Assembly (NCBI GenBank): GCA_017549815.1
Contig: JAFYNH010000092.1
Location: 1-64,000 of the forward strand
DNA length: 64,000 nt
Source: Selenomonadaceae bacterium
Lineage (GTDB): Bacteria; Bacillota; Negativicutes; Selenomonadales; Selenomonadaceae
Direction: 5' to 3'
Made by a program: the position numbers and the translations under genes. Positions 26,536 to 35,592 of the stretch are shown piece by piece. The notes under the pieces are model-generated. The model saw nothing but the letters and a program-made list of their open reading frames with translations, searched no databases and was not told the origin of the DNA. Position 1 is the stretch's first letter; every line of letters begins with the position of its first letter.

Positions 26536-27270
26536 ATGGACGATTTAATTTTCGGAAGGAATGCCGTCACGGAGCTTTTGAAGTCGGGGCGGAGCGTCAA
26601 TAAAATTTTTATGGCGGAGGGCGTCCGCGAAGGGTCGATACAAAAAATATTTTCACTTGCAAAAACAGCGGGAATTGTTGTAGAATTTACGAGCCGCGAC
26701 AAACTCGATAAACTTTGCAACGGACGACATCAAGGAGTTGCGGCGATAGCGGCGGCTGTGAATTATTCGACGGTCGAAGAAATACTGGAGCTTGCCGAGA
26801 GCAAAAACGAATCGCCATTTATAATTTTGCTTGACGAATTGGAAGACCCGCAAAATTTTGGCGCGATACTTCGGACGGCGGAGGCAGTTGGAGTTCACGG
26901 CGTGATAATTCCAAAGCGTCGGAGCGTTCAACTTAACGCGACAGTCTTTAAAACTTCGGCGGGCGCGGCGGAATATGTCAAAGTCGCGCAGGTCGTCAAC
27001 GTCGCTCAAACTCTCAAAAATCTGCGCGGGCTTGGATTAAAAATCGTCGGCTCGGACATGAGCGCGGAAATTAATTTTAATCGGGCGGATTTGACGGGCG
27101 GAATAGTTTTGATAATCGGGAGCGAAGGAAAGGGCATGAGACGTTTGACGCGGGAGAATTGCGACTTGCTGATAAAAATTCCGATGGTCGGCAAAATTAA
27201 TTCGCTCAATGCGTCGGCGGCGGGCGCAGTGCTTATGTACGAAATTTTTACGCAGAGACAATTAAAATGA
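26536..27270 (+). CDS. rlmB: 23S rRNA guanosine-2'-O-methyltransferase RlmB-type (SpoU family)
   Basis: SpoU/TrmD-knot methyltransferase with an N-terminal substrate-binding domain. The three SpoU motifs are visible: LDELEDPQNFGAILRTAEA, IVLIIGSEGKGM, and KIPMVGKINSLNASAAGAVL. The 244-residue length fits. It starts directly at the previous stop and overlaps yacP by 4 bases. Confidence 0.95.
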   Translation: MDDLIFGRNAVTELLKSGRSVNKIFMAEGVREGSIQKIFSLAKTAGIVVEFTSRDKLDKLCNGRHQGVAAIAAAVNYSTVEEILELAESKNESPFIILLDELEDPQNFGAILRTAEAVGVHGVIIPKRRSVQLNATVFKTSAGAAEYVKVAQVVNVAQTLKNLRGLGLKIVGSDMSAEINFNRADLTGGIVLIIGSEGKGMRRLTRENCDLLIKIPMVGKINSLNASAAGAVLMYEIFTQRQLK

Positions 27271-27788
27271 GCAAAAAGCGACCGCATTATCTGGTTGACG
27301 GTTATAATCTGCTTTACGTTTGGCAAGAAATTAACAGAGATGATTTGGCGACGGCGCGTGAAACTTTGATTCGCAACCTTCACGAGTACGGCGCATATGA
27401 GAAATTTGAAATAACTTTGGTCTTCGATGCCGCACGCAGCGAGGACGAGGAGCGCAAGGAAGTTTACGATGAATTTTTCCGAGTAATCTACAGCGGCTTT
27501 AACGAAACGGCGGACAGCGTGATTGAGCGCATTTCTTATGAGGAAGTACGCAAACGGCGTGAAGTACACGTTGTCAGCTCCGACGCGGCGATTGAGACTG
27601 TGATTTTGGGCGCAGGAGCTTATCGGCACCCCTCACAGGAATTTTATCGGGCAGTCAAGCGGGCTAAGCAACATTTGCGAAAAGAATATCTCGGCAATGT
27701 AACTTTGCCCGTGCAACGCAATGAAGTCGCTGACAGAATAGGCGCAGAGGTTTTTGCTAAGCTGGAAAAACTTCGGCGCGGAAAATAA
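27267..27788 (+). CDS. yacP: NYN domain ribonuclease YacP/Rae1
   Basis: YacP family protein of 173 residues. In B. subtilis the homologue Rae1 is a ribosome-associated endoribonuclease. The NYN core is seen in YLVDGYNLLYVWQEI, ITLVFDAARSEDEER and VVSSDAAIETVILG, including the expected aspartates. Coupled to rlmB by an ATGA overlap. Confidence 0.93.
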   Translation: MSKKRPHYLVDGYNLLYVWQEINRDDLATARETLIRNLHEYGAYEKFEITLVFDAARSEDEERKEVYDEFFRVIYSGFNETADSVIERISYEEVRKRREVHVVSSDAAIETVILGAGAYRHPSQEFYRAVKRAKQHLRKEYLGNVTLPVQRNEVADRIGAEVFAKLEKLRRGK

Positions 27789-27821
27789 CAAAAATTTTTT
27801 TTTGGGAGTGTGATTTTTTTT

Positions 27822-29294
27822 ATGGCAGCAAAAAGAATCTATCAGATCGCAAAGGAATTCGAATGCGAAGAGAAAAAAATCATCGATTTCTTGACGGGAC
27901 AGGGCATTAAGGTAGGAAATCGGCTCAGCGCGGTCAGCGAAGACACTTATAATCTTTTGAAAACAAAGCTCTTTGCGCCGCCGCCCGAACCTGTGCCGGA
28001 GCCTAAACCCGAACCCGTTGCAGAAAAACCCGCGCAGGTTGCCCCTGTCGCTGAAACTGCACCCGCAGGCGAAGTAGCTCCGCCAGCCGCGCCCGGTAAA
28101 AAGAAAAAGAAAAAGAAGAAAAAATCTCCGCAAGCCGACGGACAAGCCGAAGGCGAAGACGCTCAAGAGGAAGATGAATTTGTTCCGTCCGTTAATTTCG
28201 ACGCCGTCCACGCGGCAACTCAAGTAGTTATGGCGTCGTCGCTCGTCGCTGGTAACAATTTCCTCAGTCGCTACAGAGGCACTAAACGCCAGATAAAGGA
28301 GAGTAAATCTCACCTTAGCAGAAGTACGGACATTTGGGGACTCGTTGAGGATATTAAATTTGACGACCCCGACTCTTCGCCCATTCTCTATTGGCAAGCC
28401 GTCAACAAGCTCACGACTAAAGCTTATAAGCTCTTGCAGGAATTCGGCTTGAAAAATCGTGAACTTATGGCTGAAATGCGCGAGATGACTAAAAATGTCG
28501 GTAAAGAATACGTTCCGCAAGAAATTTTCACCGACGAAGAGAATCAGAAGTTCGCGGCGCAACAAAAAGTTATCTTCGAGGCGTTCGGACACGGCATGGG
28601 CAAAGTTAATGATAACCTTTACGAGCTGAAAATGTACGCCGAAGAACAAAAGCGTTACTGCGAGCATATGAGTTTCGTTGATTATATCAAAAATCCCGAA
28701 AGTAAATTGGAACGCCAAGTGCCGATGCCGTTCTTCACGCTTGCCGAGACGATTCTTTACAGCGTTCGTAGCGTCCCTTACCATGTCATGTTTTACGTTG
28801 AAAATAAGCCGCAAGTTCTTCGTGCCATTGAAAATTTCTTCGCATGGATTGACGGCTATAAAAAGCTCAAGGAGCAAGGAGCCGACCCCGCTAAAATTGA
28901 GAAATATCTTGATTTGGAAGAAAGATTTTTCAAGCTGGTCGAGTTCATGTCGTATGACAATCTGATTTATCTCCGTAAGAAGAAAACGATTATTCCGTTC
29001 GATTTATTGCTTGATTTGCTGAATGAATATCGCGACAACATGGACGACCCTGACGCCGAACGTAATTTCAAGTACAAAGCGCGTGGCATCAATTCTAACT
29101 TAATCTACAAGCCGAAGGAATACATTTTCATTTATAATTTTGCAGGTTTGGAGCCGTATAAAGATTATCGTACGCCCGAAATGATAGCCGAAGCCGAAGC
29201 TAGAAAAGCCGCCGCTAAAGCTGCCGCTGAAGCCGCTGCTAACGAAAACACCGAAGAACAAGAAAACCCCGCCGAACAATCCGACGAGGCTTGA
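27822..29294 (+). CDS. IF-2 N-terminal-like domain protein with unknown helical domain
   Basis: A 490-residue protein, not recognised as a whole. Residues 1-50 (RIYQIAKEFECEEKKIIDFL) resemble the IF2_N domain of translation initiation factor IF-2. A Pro/Glu/Ala linker (52-92), a run of nine lysines (93-101) and an acidic stretch (105-120) follow. Then comes a large helical domain (about 120-455) and an Ala/Glu-rich tail. No G domain is present, so it is not IF-2. It follows the yacP block. The ATG is 13 bases after GGGAG, with a GTG at 27810 as alternative. Confidence 0.75.
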   Translation: MAAKRIYQIAKEFECEEKKIIDFLTGQGIKVGNRLSAVSEDTYNLLKTKLFAPPPEPVPEPKPEPVAEKPAQVAPVAETAPAGEVAPPAAPGKKKKKKKKKSPQADGQAEGEDAQEEDEFVPSVNFDAVHAATQVVMASSLVAGNNFLSRYRGTKRQIKESKSHLSRSTDIWGLVEDIKFDDPDSSPILYWQAVNKLTTKAYKLLQEFGLKNRELMAEMREMTKNVGKEYVPQEIFTDEENQKFAAQQKVIFEAFGHGMGKVNDNLYELKMYAEEQKRYCEHMSFVDYIKNPESKLERQVPMPFFTLAETILYSVRSVPYHVMFYVENKPQVLRAIENFFAWIDGYKKLKEQGADPAKIEKYLDLEERFFKLVEFMSYDNLIYLRKKKTIIPFDLLLDLLNEYRDNMDDPDAERNFKYKARGINSNLIYKPKEYIFIYNFAGLEPYKDYRTPEMIAEAEARKAAAKAAAEAAANENTEEQENPAEQSDEA

Positions 29295-29304
29295 GAAAAA
29301 TTTT

Positions 29305-30264
29305 TTAACCCCAGAACATATGTTTTCGCCAAAAAACTATCGCCGCGACGATTGACGCCAGCAACGCTATAACAATGACGATTAAAAAACCGAAAGTATT
29401 TTCGGCGAGCGGCACGGGCACATTCATTCCGAAAAAGCTTGCTATAACCGTCGGCACCGCGATTATAATCGTCATGGCGGCAAGGAATTTCATAACCATA
29501 TTTTGATTGTTGGAGATTATCGACGAGAAAATATTTGCCATTTGCGAAAGAATTTGGCTGTACATTTCAACCATCTCGCGAGCTTGCTTGTTCTCGATTA
29601 TAACGTCTTCAAGTAAGTCTTCGTCCTCCTCAAAAATTTCCAGAATTCCTTCGACGGAGCGGCTATTTCTAAGGCGCAGTAGTTTTTCAAAGACCGCATC
29701 ATTGGAGCGGAGCGACGCATTAAAATAAGTCAAACCTTTTTGCAATTCCATTAGCCGCAAAATGTCCGAATTGTGCATTGAGCGGCGCAGTTGCTCTTCG
29801 ATTTCGTCGGAGAGCTTATTTATTTGCCGCAGGTAGCGCAGATAGAACGTCGCCGACCGATATAAAATTTCAAACAGAAATTGTGTGCGCTTGTAGGTGT
29901 GGAAAAGTCGCGCCGTTCGTTCGTTAAAACTCGACATGACGGGCGTTTCTTCAAGGCAAACGGTTATGATATATTGCTTTGTCAAGATGATTGACAGCGG
30001 CAACGTGTCGTAACTTTCTTCTTCGTAGACGATTGGGACGTTCGTTAAAATCATGACTGATTCGTTTTCGGTGTCCAAATGCGAGCGTTCTTCTTCGTCG
30101 AGTGCGGCGCGTAGGAAATCTGGTTCGACTTGCGTTAATGCGCTGACTTCGCGCAGTTCATACGGCGTTGGGTCGACGATATTTATCCACGCGCCCTTCT
30201 GCAAAGTCTTTAGCGTCAACTTTTCCAAGTGTCCTGACTCCTGCGATTTATAAATTTCTACCAA
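29305..30264 (-). CDS. corA: CorA family magnesium/divalent cation transporter
   Basis: Inner-membrane Mg2+ channel of 319 residues with a large cytoplasmic N-terminal funnel. Two C-terminal helices frame the signature FGMNVPVP (GMN pore motif). I use the TTG at 30264, because GGGGGTGAT lies 6 bases upstream; a GTG at 30273 would overlap that site. It is convergent with the IF2_N-like gene 10 bp away, with no clear terminator. Confidence 0.93.
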   Translation of the reverse strand: MVEIYKSQESGHLEKLTLKTLQKGAWINIVDPTPYELREVSALTQVEPDFLRAALDEEERSHLDTENESVMILTNVPIVYEEESYDTLPLSIILTKQYIITVCLEETPVMSSFNERTARLFHTYKRTQFLFEILYRSATFYLRYLRQINKLSDEIEEQLRRSMHNSDILRLMELQKGLTYFNASLRSNDAVFEKLLRLRNSRSVEGILEIFEEDEDLLEDVIIENKQAREMVEMYSQILSQMANIFSSIISNNQNMVMKFLAAMTIIIAVPTVIASFFGMNVPVPLAENTFGFLIVIVIALLASIVAAIVFWRKHMFWG

Positions 30265-30283
30265 CGGTATCACCCCCGAAAAG

Positions 30284-30325
30284 CAATTAGGAATTAGGAA
30301 TTAGGAATGCGTAATGCGCAATGAA
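30284..30325. repeat. Heptamer array H9 (AATTAGG to AATGCG)
   Basis: Six 7-bp units: three AATTAG-type pass in register into three AATGCG/CAATG-type units, upstream of corA. Confidence 0.7.
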
Positions 30326-30396
30326 AAAATTTCAAAATTTATTTTACTACAAAGCAGGATTTTTTTTAAGCCGTCCATTGAAGGAAAAAATTTTTT

Positions 30397-30414
30397 AGCG
30401 TTTAACTTAACGCT
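30397..30414 (-). terminator. Hairpin at the end of holA
   Basis: A 6-bp stem (AGCGTT/AACGCT) overlaps the holA stop and is followed on the - strand by A/T-rich sequence ending in Ts. Terminator function is likely but not certain. Confidence 0.4.
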
Positions 30415-31402
30415 TGCAAAGTTTGAGGAGGATTCTTTCCAAAACTTCGACGCCCGCTTTGCCCGTCTTCAATTTAAAATCTGCCTCTGACAATTCGATA
30501 AAAATTTCTTCCAAAAGTTCGGGGCGATAACTCTTGGCAGTCTCACCGAGTTTTTGGGCAATGTAAGGATTCATTTCTAGCGGTTCGCCGAGTCTTTTAC
30601 CCGTTATCCCTTGCTTAATAAAAAATTTGGCGCGAATAAGGCGGCGAATATGATTTACCAGCAACGTCATCACGAGCGGGATTTTGGCGGGGACGCGAGC
30701 TTGTTGTTTCAAAAGGTAAAGGGCTTTTTGGGCTTTCCTTTCGTCAACGGCGTCGGTTAGTGCGAAGTTTGAGACTTCGGGCGGCGCGAGCATATTTCTC
30801 CGCAAATCCTCAGCTGTTATCTCTTTGCCCGCGACATTCAACGCGACTTTATCCAATTCGTTTTCCAGATACCACAGCGAAATTTCGGGAAGAATTCCGA
30901 TTCGTTCATTGAAATATTTTCTAGCGTCGCCGCGCATATTTTTTCCGAGCGATTTAAGTTTTCCGTCAAGCCAACTGTCGACTTCCCACGAACGCAACGG
31001 TTCCGCCTCCAAAATCGCTCCGACTTGCGAAATTATTTTATAAAGCCGTTTCCGTTTATCAGCCGCCCGCGCAGTGAAGATTACAAAGTTTGTCGGTTGC
31101 ATATCTTTTAAAATGCTTTCGAGCCGCTCAATTTTTTTCTCCGCATTGAAAAACGCCGCGTTCTTGACGAGTACAACATTTTTTGAGCCGAAGAAAGGCG
31201 AACTGTCAATCGCGCTGATTAGGTCGCTGATTGCGGGTTTCGCGTCGCAGTCGAAAGTTACAAGCTCCGTTGCCTTGTCGACGTTAAGACGTTCCAAAAT
31301 TTTTTCGCGAGCCTTATCGATAAAAAAAATTTCTTCGCCGCACAGCAGATAAACATTTTTAATCCCGCCGTCGAGCGCGTTCATAAATTCCTTAAACTTC
31401 AT
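30407..31402 (-). CDS. holA: DNA polymerase III subunit delta
   Basis: Clamp-loader subunit that opens the sliding clamp. The 331-residue protein matches HolA in length and layout: an N-terminal VYLLCGEEIFFIDKAREKI, a central PLRSWEVDSWL and a helical C-terminal collar region. Heptamer array H10 lies directly upstream, and its AGGGATTAG may act as the ribosome site. It diverges from alr. Confidence 0.94.
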   Translation of the reverse strand: MKFKEFMNALDGGIKNVYLLCGEEIFFIDKAREKILERLNVDKATELVTFDCDAKPAISDLISAIDSSPFFGSKNVVLVKNAAFFNAEKKIERLESILKDMQPTNFVIFTARAADKRKRLYKIISQVGAILEAEPLRSWEVDSWLDGKLKSLGKNMRGDARKYFNERIGILPEISLWYLENELDKVALNVAGKEITAEDLRRNMLAPPEVSNFALTDAVDERKAQKALYLLKQQARVPAKIPLVMTLLVNHIRRLIRAKFFIKQGITGKRLGEPLEMNPYIAQKLGETAKSYRPELLEEIFIELSEADFKLKTGKAGVEVLERILLKLCKR

Positions 31403-31451
31403 CTAATCCCTACTCCCTACCAGTCCCCAGTTCCTAATTCCTAGTTCCTAA
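31403..31451. repeat. Heptamer array H10, 7 units
   Basis: Seven in-register units (CTAATCC to TTCCTAA) fill the space between the divergent holA and alr starts. Here the array lies at gene starts rather than ends. Confidence 0.75.
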
Positions 31452-31463
31452 GGAGGTTTTAAA

Positions 31464-32573
31464 ATGATTCTTAGAGACGTTTACGCCGAGATTGACCTCG
31501 ACGCTATCCGCCATAACTTAACCGAAGTCCGCCGCCACATTAACCCTGCGTCCAAACTCTGCGCGGTCGTCAAGGCTAATGCTTACGGGCACGGCGCGAT
31601 TGAAGTTTCTAAAGTCGCCGTCGAATGCGGAGCCGATTTTTTAGCAGTCGCTACCGTCGGTGAGGCTATCGAACTTCGCCGCGCAGGTTTCAACTTGCCG
31701 ATTTTGATTCTCGGCTTGATTCCGCAGAATACCGTTGACGCCGTTGTTGCAAACGATTTAACCCAAGCCGTCGCCGATTTTGAACTCGCCGAAAAAATTT
31801 CTGAGGCGGCGGAACGTCTTTATAAGATTGCCAAAGTCCATTTGAAAATCGAAACGGGCATGGGCAGAATCGGAGCTGACCCCGATAAAGCCGCTGAACT
31901 CGCCGTTAAAATTTCCAAACTGCCGGGCATTGAGCTTGAAGGAATGTTTTCGCATTTCGCCGACGCGGATTCAGCCGATAGAACTTTTACGAATCATCAA
32001 ATCGAAGTTTTTAGGGAGACGGCGCATAAAATTCGTTCGGCGGGCGTCACGATTAAAATTTTTCACCTTGCCGAATCAGCCGCCATTCTCGACATTCCAG
32101 AGGCGCATTTTGATATGGTTCGTTCGGGAATTATCAATTACGGGCTGTATCCGTCGGACAGCGTTCGCAAGACGATTGAACTTCGTCCCGCTATGAAACT
32201 CGTTACGCACATCGTCTATCTGAAAAAAGTTTCGGCGGGCGTGTCAATCGGCTACGGGCGCGAATTTGTTGCCGAGCGTGATTCGCTGATTGCGACGTTG
32301 CCGCTGGGTTATGCCGACGGTTATATTCGTGCTTATAAAAATTTCCACGTCGAAATTCGCGGGCAACTTGCGCCTGTTGCGGGTCGTGTCTGTATGGATC
32401 AAACTATGGTTGACGTTACCGATATTGACGGCGTGAAGGTCGGCGACGAAGTTATTCTTTTCGGCTCCGATTTAATTTCTGCCGACGATGCCGCTAAACA
32501 TTTGCACACGATTAATTACGAAATTACTTGCCTAATATCTGCGCGGGTTCCGAGAATTTTTAAAAGGCTTTGA
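31464..32573 (+). CDS. alr: Alanine racemase
   Basis: PLP enzyme that makes D-alanine for peptidoglycan. The PLP lysine is K37 in AVVKANAYGHG, and the catalytic tyrosine is in SIGYGREF. The 369-residue length is standard. The segment HLAESAAIL has Glu where many family members have Asn; this may be a lineage variant. A perfect AAGGAGG precedes the ATG. Confidence 0.96.
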   Translation: MILRDVYAEIDLDAIRHNLTEVRRHINPASKLCAVVKANAYGHGAIEVSKVAVECGADFLAVATVGEAIELRRAGFNLPILILGLIPQNTVDAVVANDLTQAVADFELAEKISEAAERLYKIAKVHLKIETGMGRIGADPDKAAELAVKISKLPGIELEGMFSHFADADSADRTFTNHQIEVFRETAHKIRSAGVTIKIFHLAESAAILDIPEAHFDMVRSGIINYGLYPSDSVRKTIELRPAMKLVTHIVYLKKVSAGVSIGYGREFVAERDSLIATLPLGYADGYIRAYKNFHVEIRGQLAPVAGRVCMDQTMVDVTDIDGVKVGDEVILFGSDLISADDAAKHLHTINYEITCLISARVPRIFKRL

Positions 32574-32655
32574 GCTTTAAGCTTTGAGCTTTAAGCTTTC
32601 AGCTTTAAGGTTTTCTCATTACGCATTGCTCATTCCTAATTCCTAATTGCTTTCC
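32572..32655. repeat. Heptamer array H11, three word families in one register
   Basis: Twelve consecutive units: GAGCTTT/AAGCTTT five times, then AAGGTTT, CATT-type (TCTCATT, ACGCATT, GCTCATT) and CCTAATT units, all in one 7-bp phase. It overlaps the stop of alr and the last residues of the deacetylase gene. Confidence 0.85.
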
Positions 32656-33406
32656 TAAGTTTGGCGAAAAACTTTGCCTTCCACAATCGAAATTTAAACT
32701 CCGTCAATCCGAAACGCGGCTTGCGAATATGGACGCGATAAAGTTCATAAGGATTCGTTTCAAGCGTATTCAAGCCCGCCTCGCCCGTGACAGCCGTTAA
32801 ATAATTTTCTTCGCGCAGAATTTCTTCAAGCTCCGAATCAAACGCGCCGTTCGGATAAGACAAACTACAAATCGGCTCAAGCCCGCTCCATTCCAAATAA
32901 ATTTTAGACTCGCGCAGTTGCCGACGTTGCGTAATTTTATCAAGCTCCGTCAGCGGCAAATGGTCAGCCGTATGCAATCCGATTTCAATACCGCGCTTTT
33001 CCATATCCTTAAGCTCGTCGAGTTTGAGGTAATTTTTTTGCCCCAGTTCGTTCGTTATGACGTAGATAACCGCCGTCATGCCGTGCGCCTCCAATATCGG
33101 CAACATTTCTTTATAATTATCCGCGTAGCCGTCGTCGAAAGTCAGCACAATCGGCTTTTCGGGCAATGTCCGATAACCGTTGACTGCATACATAAAATCC
33201 TTTAGCGTTATCGTTGTATAGCCTTCCGCTTGCAGATAATCCAACTGCGCGTTAAAATCGACGGGCGGCACGTTGTAAACTTCAAAATCGGGGTCAATAG
33301 GTTCGTCCGTAACTTGATGATATTCCAATATCGGAAAGCCTTCTGGCTCTGGCAATAAAAAAAATATCCCGAACATAATTAAAATCACGCCGCCGATAAT
33401 TCGCAA
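32636..33406 (-). CDS. Membrane-anchored polysaccharide deacetylase
   Basis: NodB-type deacetylase of 256 residues with one N-terminal membrane helix (RIIGGVILIMFGIFFLLP). The metal-site motifs are LTFDDGYADNY (motif 1) and HTADH (motif 2). It probably acts on extracellular glycan. The start is the TTG at 33406 with GGAGGT upstream; the open frame extends 31 codons further without a site. The final AIRN is written by heptamer array H11. Confidence 0.88.
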   Translation of the reverse strand: MRIIGGVILIMFGIFFLLPEPEGFPILEYHQVTDEPIDPDFEVYNVPPVDFNAQLDYLQAEGYTTITLKDFMYAVNGYRTLPEKPIVLTFDDGYADNYKEMLPILEAHGMTAVIYVITNELGQKNYLKLDELKDMEKRGIEIGLHTADHLPLTELDKITQRRQLRESKIYLEWSGLEPICSLSYPNGAFDSELEEILREENYLTAVTGEAGLNTLETNPYELYRVHIRKPRFGLTEFKFRLWKAKFFAKLRKAIRN

Positions 33407-33426
33407 GATTATCACCTCCAATTTTA

Positions 33427-33445
33427 TTTTATCACGGCGATAAAA
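33427..33445. promoter_or_regulatory. Palindrome between deacetylase and PTS gene
   Basis: A 7-bp inverted repeat (TTTTATC-N5-GATAAAA) in the 76-bp divergent gap. It could be an operator shared by the two genes; no regulator is visible nearby. Confidence 0.3.
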
Positions 33446-33482
33446 TGTTGCCAAAAATTTTTTTCCAAAGGAGATTTTCAAC

Positions 33483-34847
33483 TTGAAAGTATTCGACAAA
33501 CTTCAAAGTATCGGCAAGACGTTAATGTTGCCCGTAGCTGTCTTACCTGCGGCGGCGATACTTTTGCGTTTCGGCTCGCCCGACTTGCTTAATATTTCTC
33601 TCTTAGCGAAAGCTGGCGGGGCGGTTTTCGACAGCTTACCGATAATTTTTGCAATCGGTATCGCGTTCGGCTTGACGAAGGACACGAATAACAATGGCGC
33701 GGCGGGATTGGCGGGCTTTATCTGCTATGAAGTGTTTACTACGGCGGTTAAATCGCTCGACGAGGGAATTAATATGGGCGTATTCGCGGGCATTGTCAGC
33801 GGTCTGACGGCGGGATTTTTATACAATCGCTTTTACAAAACTCGTCTGCCCGAATTTCTAGGTTTCTTTAGCGGCAGGAAATTTGTCTTGATTTTAAATC
33901 TGTTAGCGGCGATTGTTCTTGCGTTTGTTTTTGGCTTTATCTGGTTGCCGATTCAAGCGGCGATTAATTCTTTAGGCGAAACGCTTATAGATTTTGGCGG
34001 CATTGGAACTTTTATTTACGGCGTGTTAAATCGTGCGCTGATACCTTTTGGACTTCATCACATTCTGAACAATTTAATTTGGTTTGTCTTTGGAACGTAC
34101 ACAGTTCCTGAGACGGGCGTTGTCGTGACGGGCGATTTAGCGAGATTTTTTGCGGGCGACCCGACGGCAGGATTTTTTATGTCGGGCGGTTTCCCGATAA
34201 TGATGTTCGGACTTCCGGCGGTTGCGTTGGCTATGTATCGTACTGCTAATCCCGAAAATCGTCCGAAAATCGCGGGCGTATTGGTTTCAATGGCGTTGAC
34301 TTCGTTTTTAACGGGCATCACCGAGCCGATTGAATTTTCGTTCTTATTCCTTGCGCCGGCACTTTATGCTATACATGCCCTTTTATATGGCGCGTCAATG
34401 TGGTTTTGTTACGAGTCGGGAATTTTAATCGGCTTTGGTTTTTCGCCGAGCCTCATCGATTTGATTTTGAATTGGGGAATATCGACGCGCCCCGAATTTA
34501 TTATTCTTATCGGCTTATTGTTCGGTGTGCTCTATTACCTGATTTTTAGTTGGACGATTGTAAACTTTGATTTACCGACGCTTGGTCGCTATGACGAAGA
34601 AATTTCTGTAGATGAAGGCGATTTTGCCGCGCAGATTGTCAAGGGCTTAGGCGGCAAGGAAAATTTGATTGAAATCGGCAACTGCGCGACGCGCCTCCGC
34701 TTGACTGTCAAGGACGCCTCTAAAGTCGACGAAAAAGCTTTAAAGGCTACGGGAGCTAAGGGCGTCTTAATAAGAAATAACGCCGTTCAAATTATTGTCG
34801 GGACGCAAGTTGAATTTGTCGCCGACGAAATTAGAGACCTGCAGTAG
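33483..34847 (+). CDS. PTS N-acetylglucosamine/glucose-type EIICB permease
   Basis: Sugar phosphotransferase permease of 454 residues. The EIIC domain (about residues 1-365) has the Glc-family pattern, including LMLPVAVLPAAAILLRFG and GITEPIEFSFLFLAP. The C-terminal EIIB domain (about 375-454) carries the phosphorylated cysteine in NCATRLRL. There is no EIIA domain, so EIIA must come from elsewhere. Best fit is the GlcNAc branch (NagE-like). Start is TTG with AAGGAGA upstream. Confidence 0.88.
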   Translation: MKVFDKLQSIGKTLMLPVAVLPAAAILLRFGSPDLLNISLLAKAGGAVFDSLPIIFAIGIAFGLTKDTNNNGAAGLAGFICYEVFTTAVKSLDEGINMGVFAGIVSGLTAGFLYNRFYKTRLPEFLGFFSGRKFVLILNLLAAIVLAFVFGFIWLPIQAAINSLGETLIDFGGIGTFIYGVLNRALIPFGLHHILNNLIWFVFGTYTVPETGVVVTGDLARFFAGDPTAGFFMSGGFPIMMFGLPAVALAMYRTANPENRPKIAGVLVSMALTSFLTGITEPIEFSFLFLAPALYAIHALLYGASMWFCYESGILIGFGFSPSLIDLILNWGISTRPEFIILIGLLFGVLYYLIFSWTIVNFDLPTLGRYDEEISVDEGDFAAQIVKGLGGKENLIEIGNCATRLRLTVKDASKVDEKALKATGAKGVLIRNNAVQIIVGTQVEFVADEIRDLQ

Positions 34848-34848
34848 C

Positions 34849-35589
34849 TCACAACAGAAAGTCGCGGATGAATTGCATAGATTTTAATTCGCCGCCTAAA
34901 ACAAAGCGGATATACTCCATTAAAAATTTTTCTGCAGTGTTTAGTTGCTTAGAATTAAAATTTAATCGTGTCTCCTCGCGCCAATCGAAACTTAGCAACG
35001 TCTCAAAAGTTTTCCTCAAGCCTTCGGGATAAGGGCGGCAGTATTCGACGTAGTCAACGCAATTCATGCAAACCGCGCCGCCTTCAAGCAAACTTATCGC
35101 CGCGTCGCCGTCAATCTTCGCCCCGCAATGAACGCAACGTTCAAAATTCAACTGGACGCCGCTAGTCTCCATAAATTGACAGGCTCCGATAAGCGCGGCA
35201 ACTTTAGGATTCCGTTTGCTCAACACGGGCAGAGAATTTTTAAGCAAATAAAAAGTCTCCAACGATTGTTCATGCGGCAAAGTCATTCGATTAACTATCT
35301 CAAAAAAAAGCGACGCATAAGCCAGCCGCTCCAAGTCCTTAGTCAAGGCGTCGTAGAAATTTAAAATGTCCGCCTCACGAATAGTATCAACTTGCGAGCC
35401 GCGACTAAGCTCCGCCGAAATATGATTGAACATTTGCATTGCGCCCGAAATAGGACTGCGCGACCGTCGGCAACCATAAGCGTTCGCCTCAAGCTTGCCA
35501 TATTCTTTGCTAAAAAGCGTCACAACTTTATTCGAGTCGCCGAAATTTTTTGTGTCAAGGACAATCGCTTCAACCGTGAAAGTTTCCAT
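34849..35589 (-). CDS. recO: DNA repair protein RecO
   Basis: RecF-pathway protein of 246 residues that loads RecA with RecR. The N-terminal OB fold (ETFTVEAIVLDTKNFGDSNK) and the four-cysteine zinc site (CVHCG, CMNC) are present. CGGAGA precedes the ATG. It is the last gene of the aminotransferase-DUF502-DUF4405-recO run. Confidence 0.93.
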   Translation of the reverse strand: METFTVEAIVLDTKNFGDSNKVVTLFSKEYGKLEANAYGCRRSRSPISGAMQMFNHISAELSRGSQVDTIREADILNFYDALTKDLERLAYASLFFEIVNRMTLPHEQSLETFYLLKNSLPVLSKRNPKVAALIGACQFMETSGVQLNFERCVHCGAKIDGDAAISLLEGGAVCMNCVDYVEYCRPYPEGLRKTFETLLSFDWREETRLNFNSKQLNTAEKFLMEYIRFVLGGELKSMQFIRDFLL

Positions 35590-35592
35590 TCA

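Noticed and set aside
27633-28877. Long 414-codon - strand ORF
   Set aside because: It is antisense to yacP and the IF2_N-like gene, with low-complexity Phe-rich translation, no start site and no family resemblance; it is a shadow of the lysine/glutamate-rich coding strand.
27810-29294. Calling this gene translation initiation factor IF-2 (infB)
   Set aside because: Only the first 50 residues resemble IF-2; there is no GTPase domain or other IF-2 segment.
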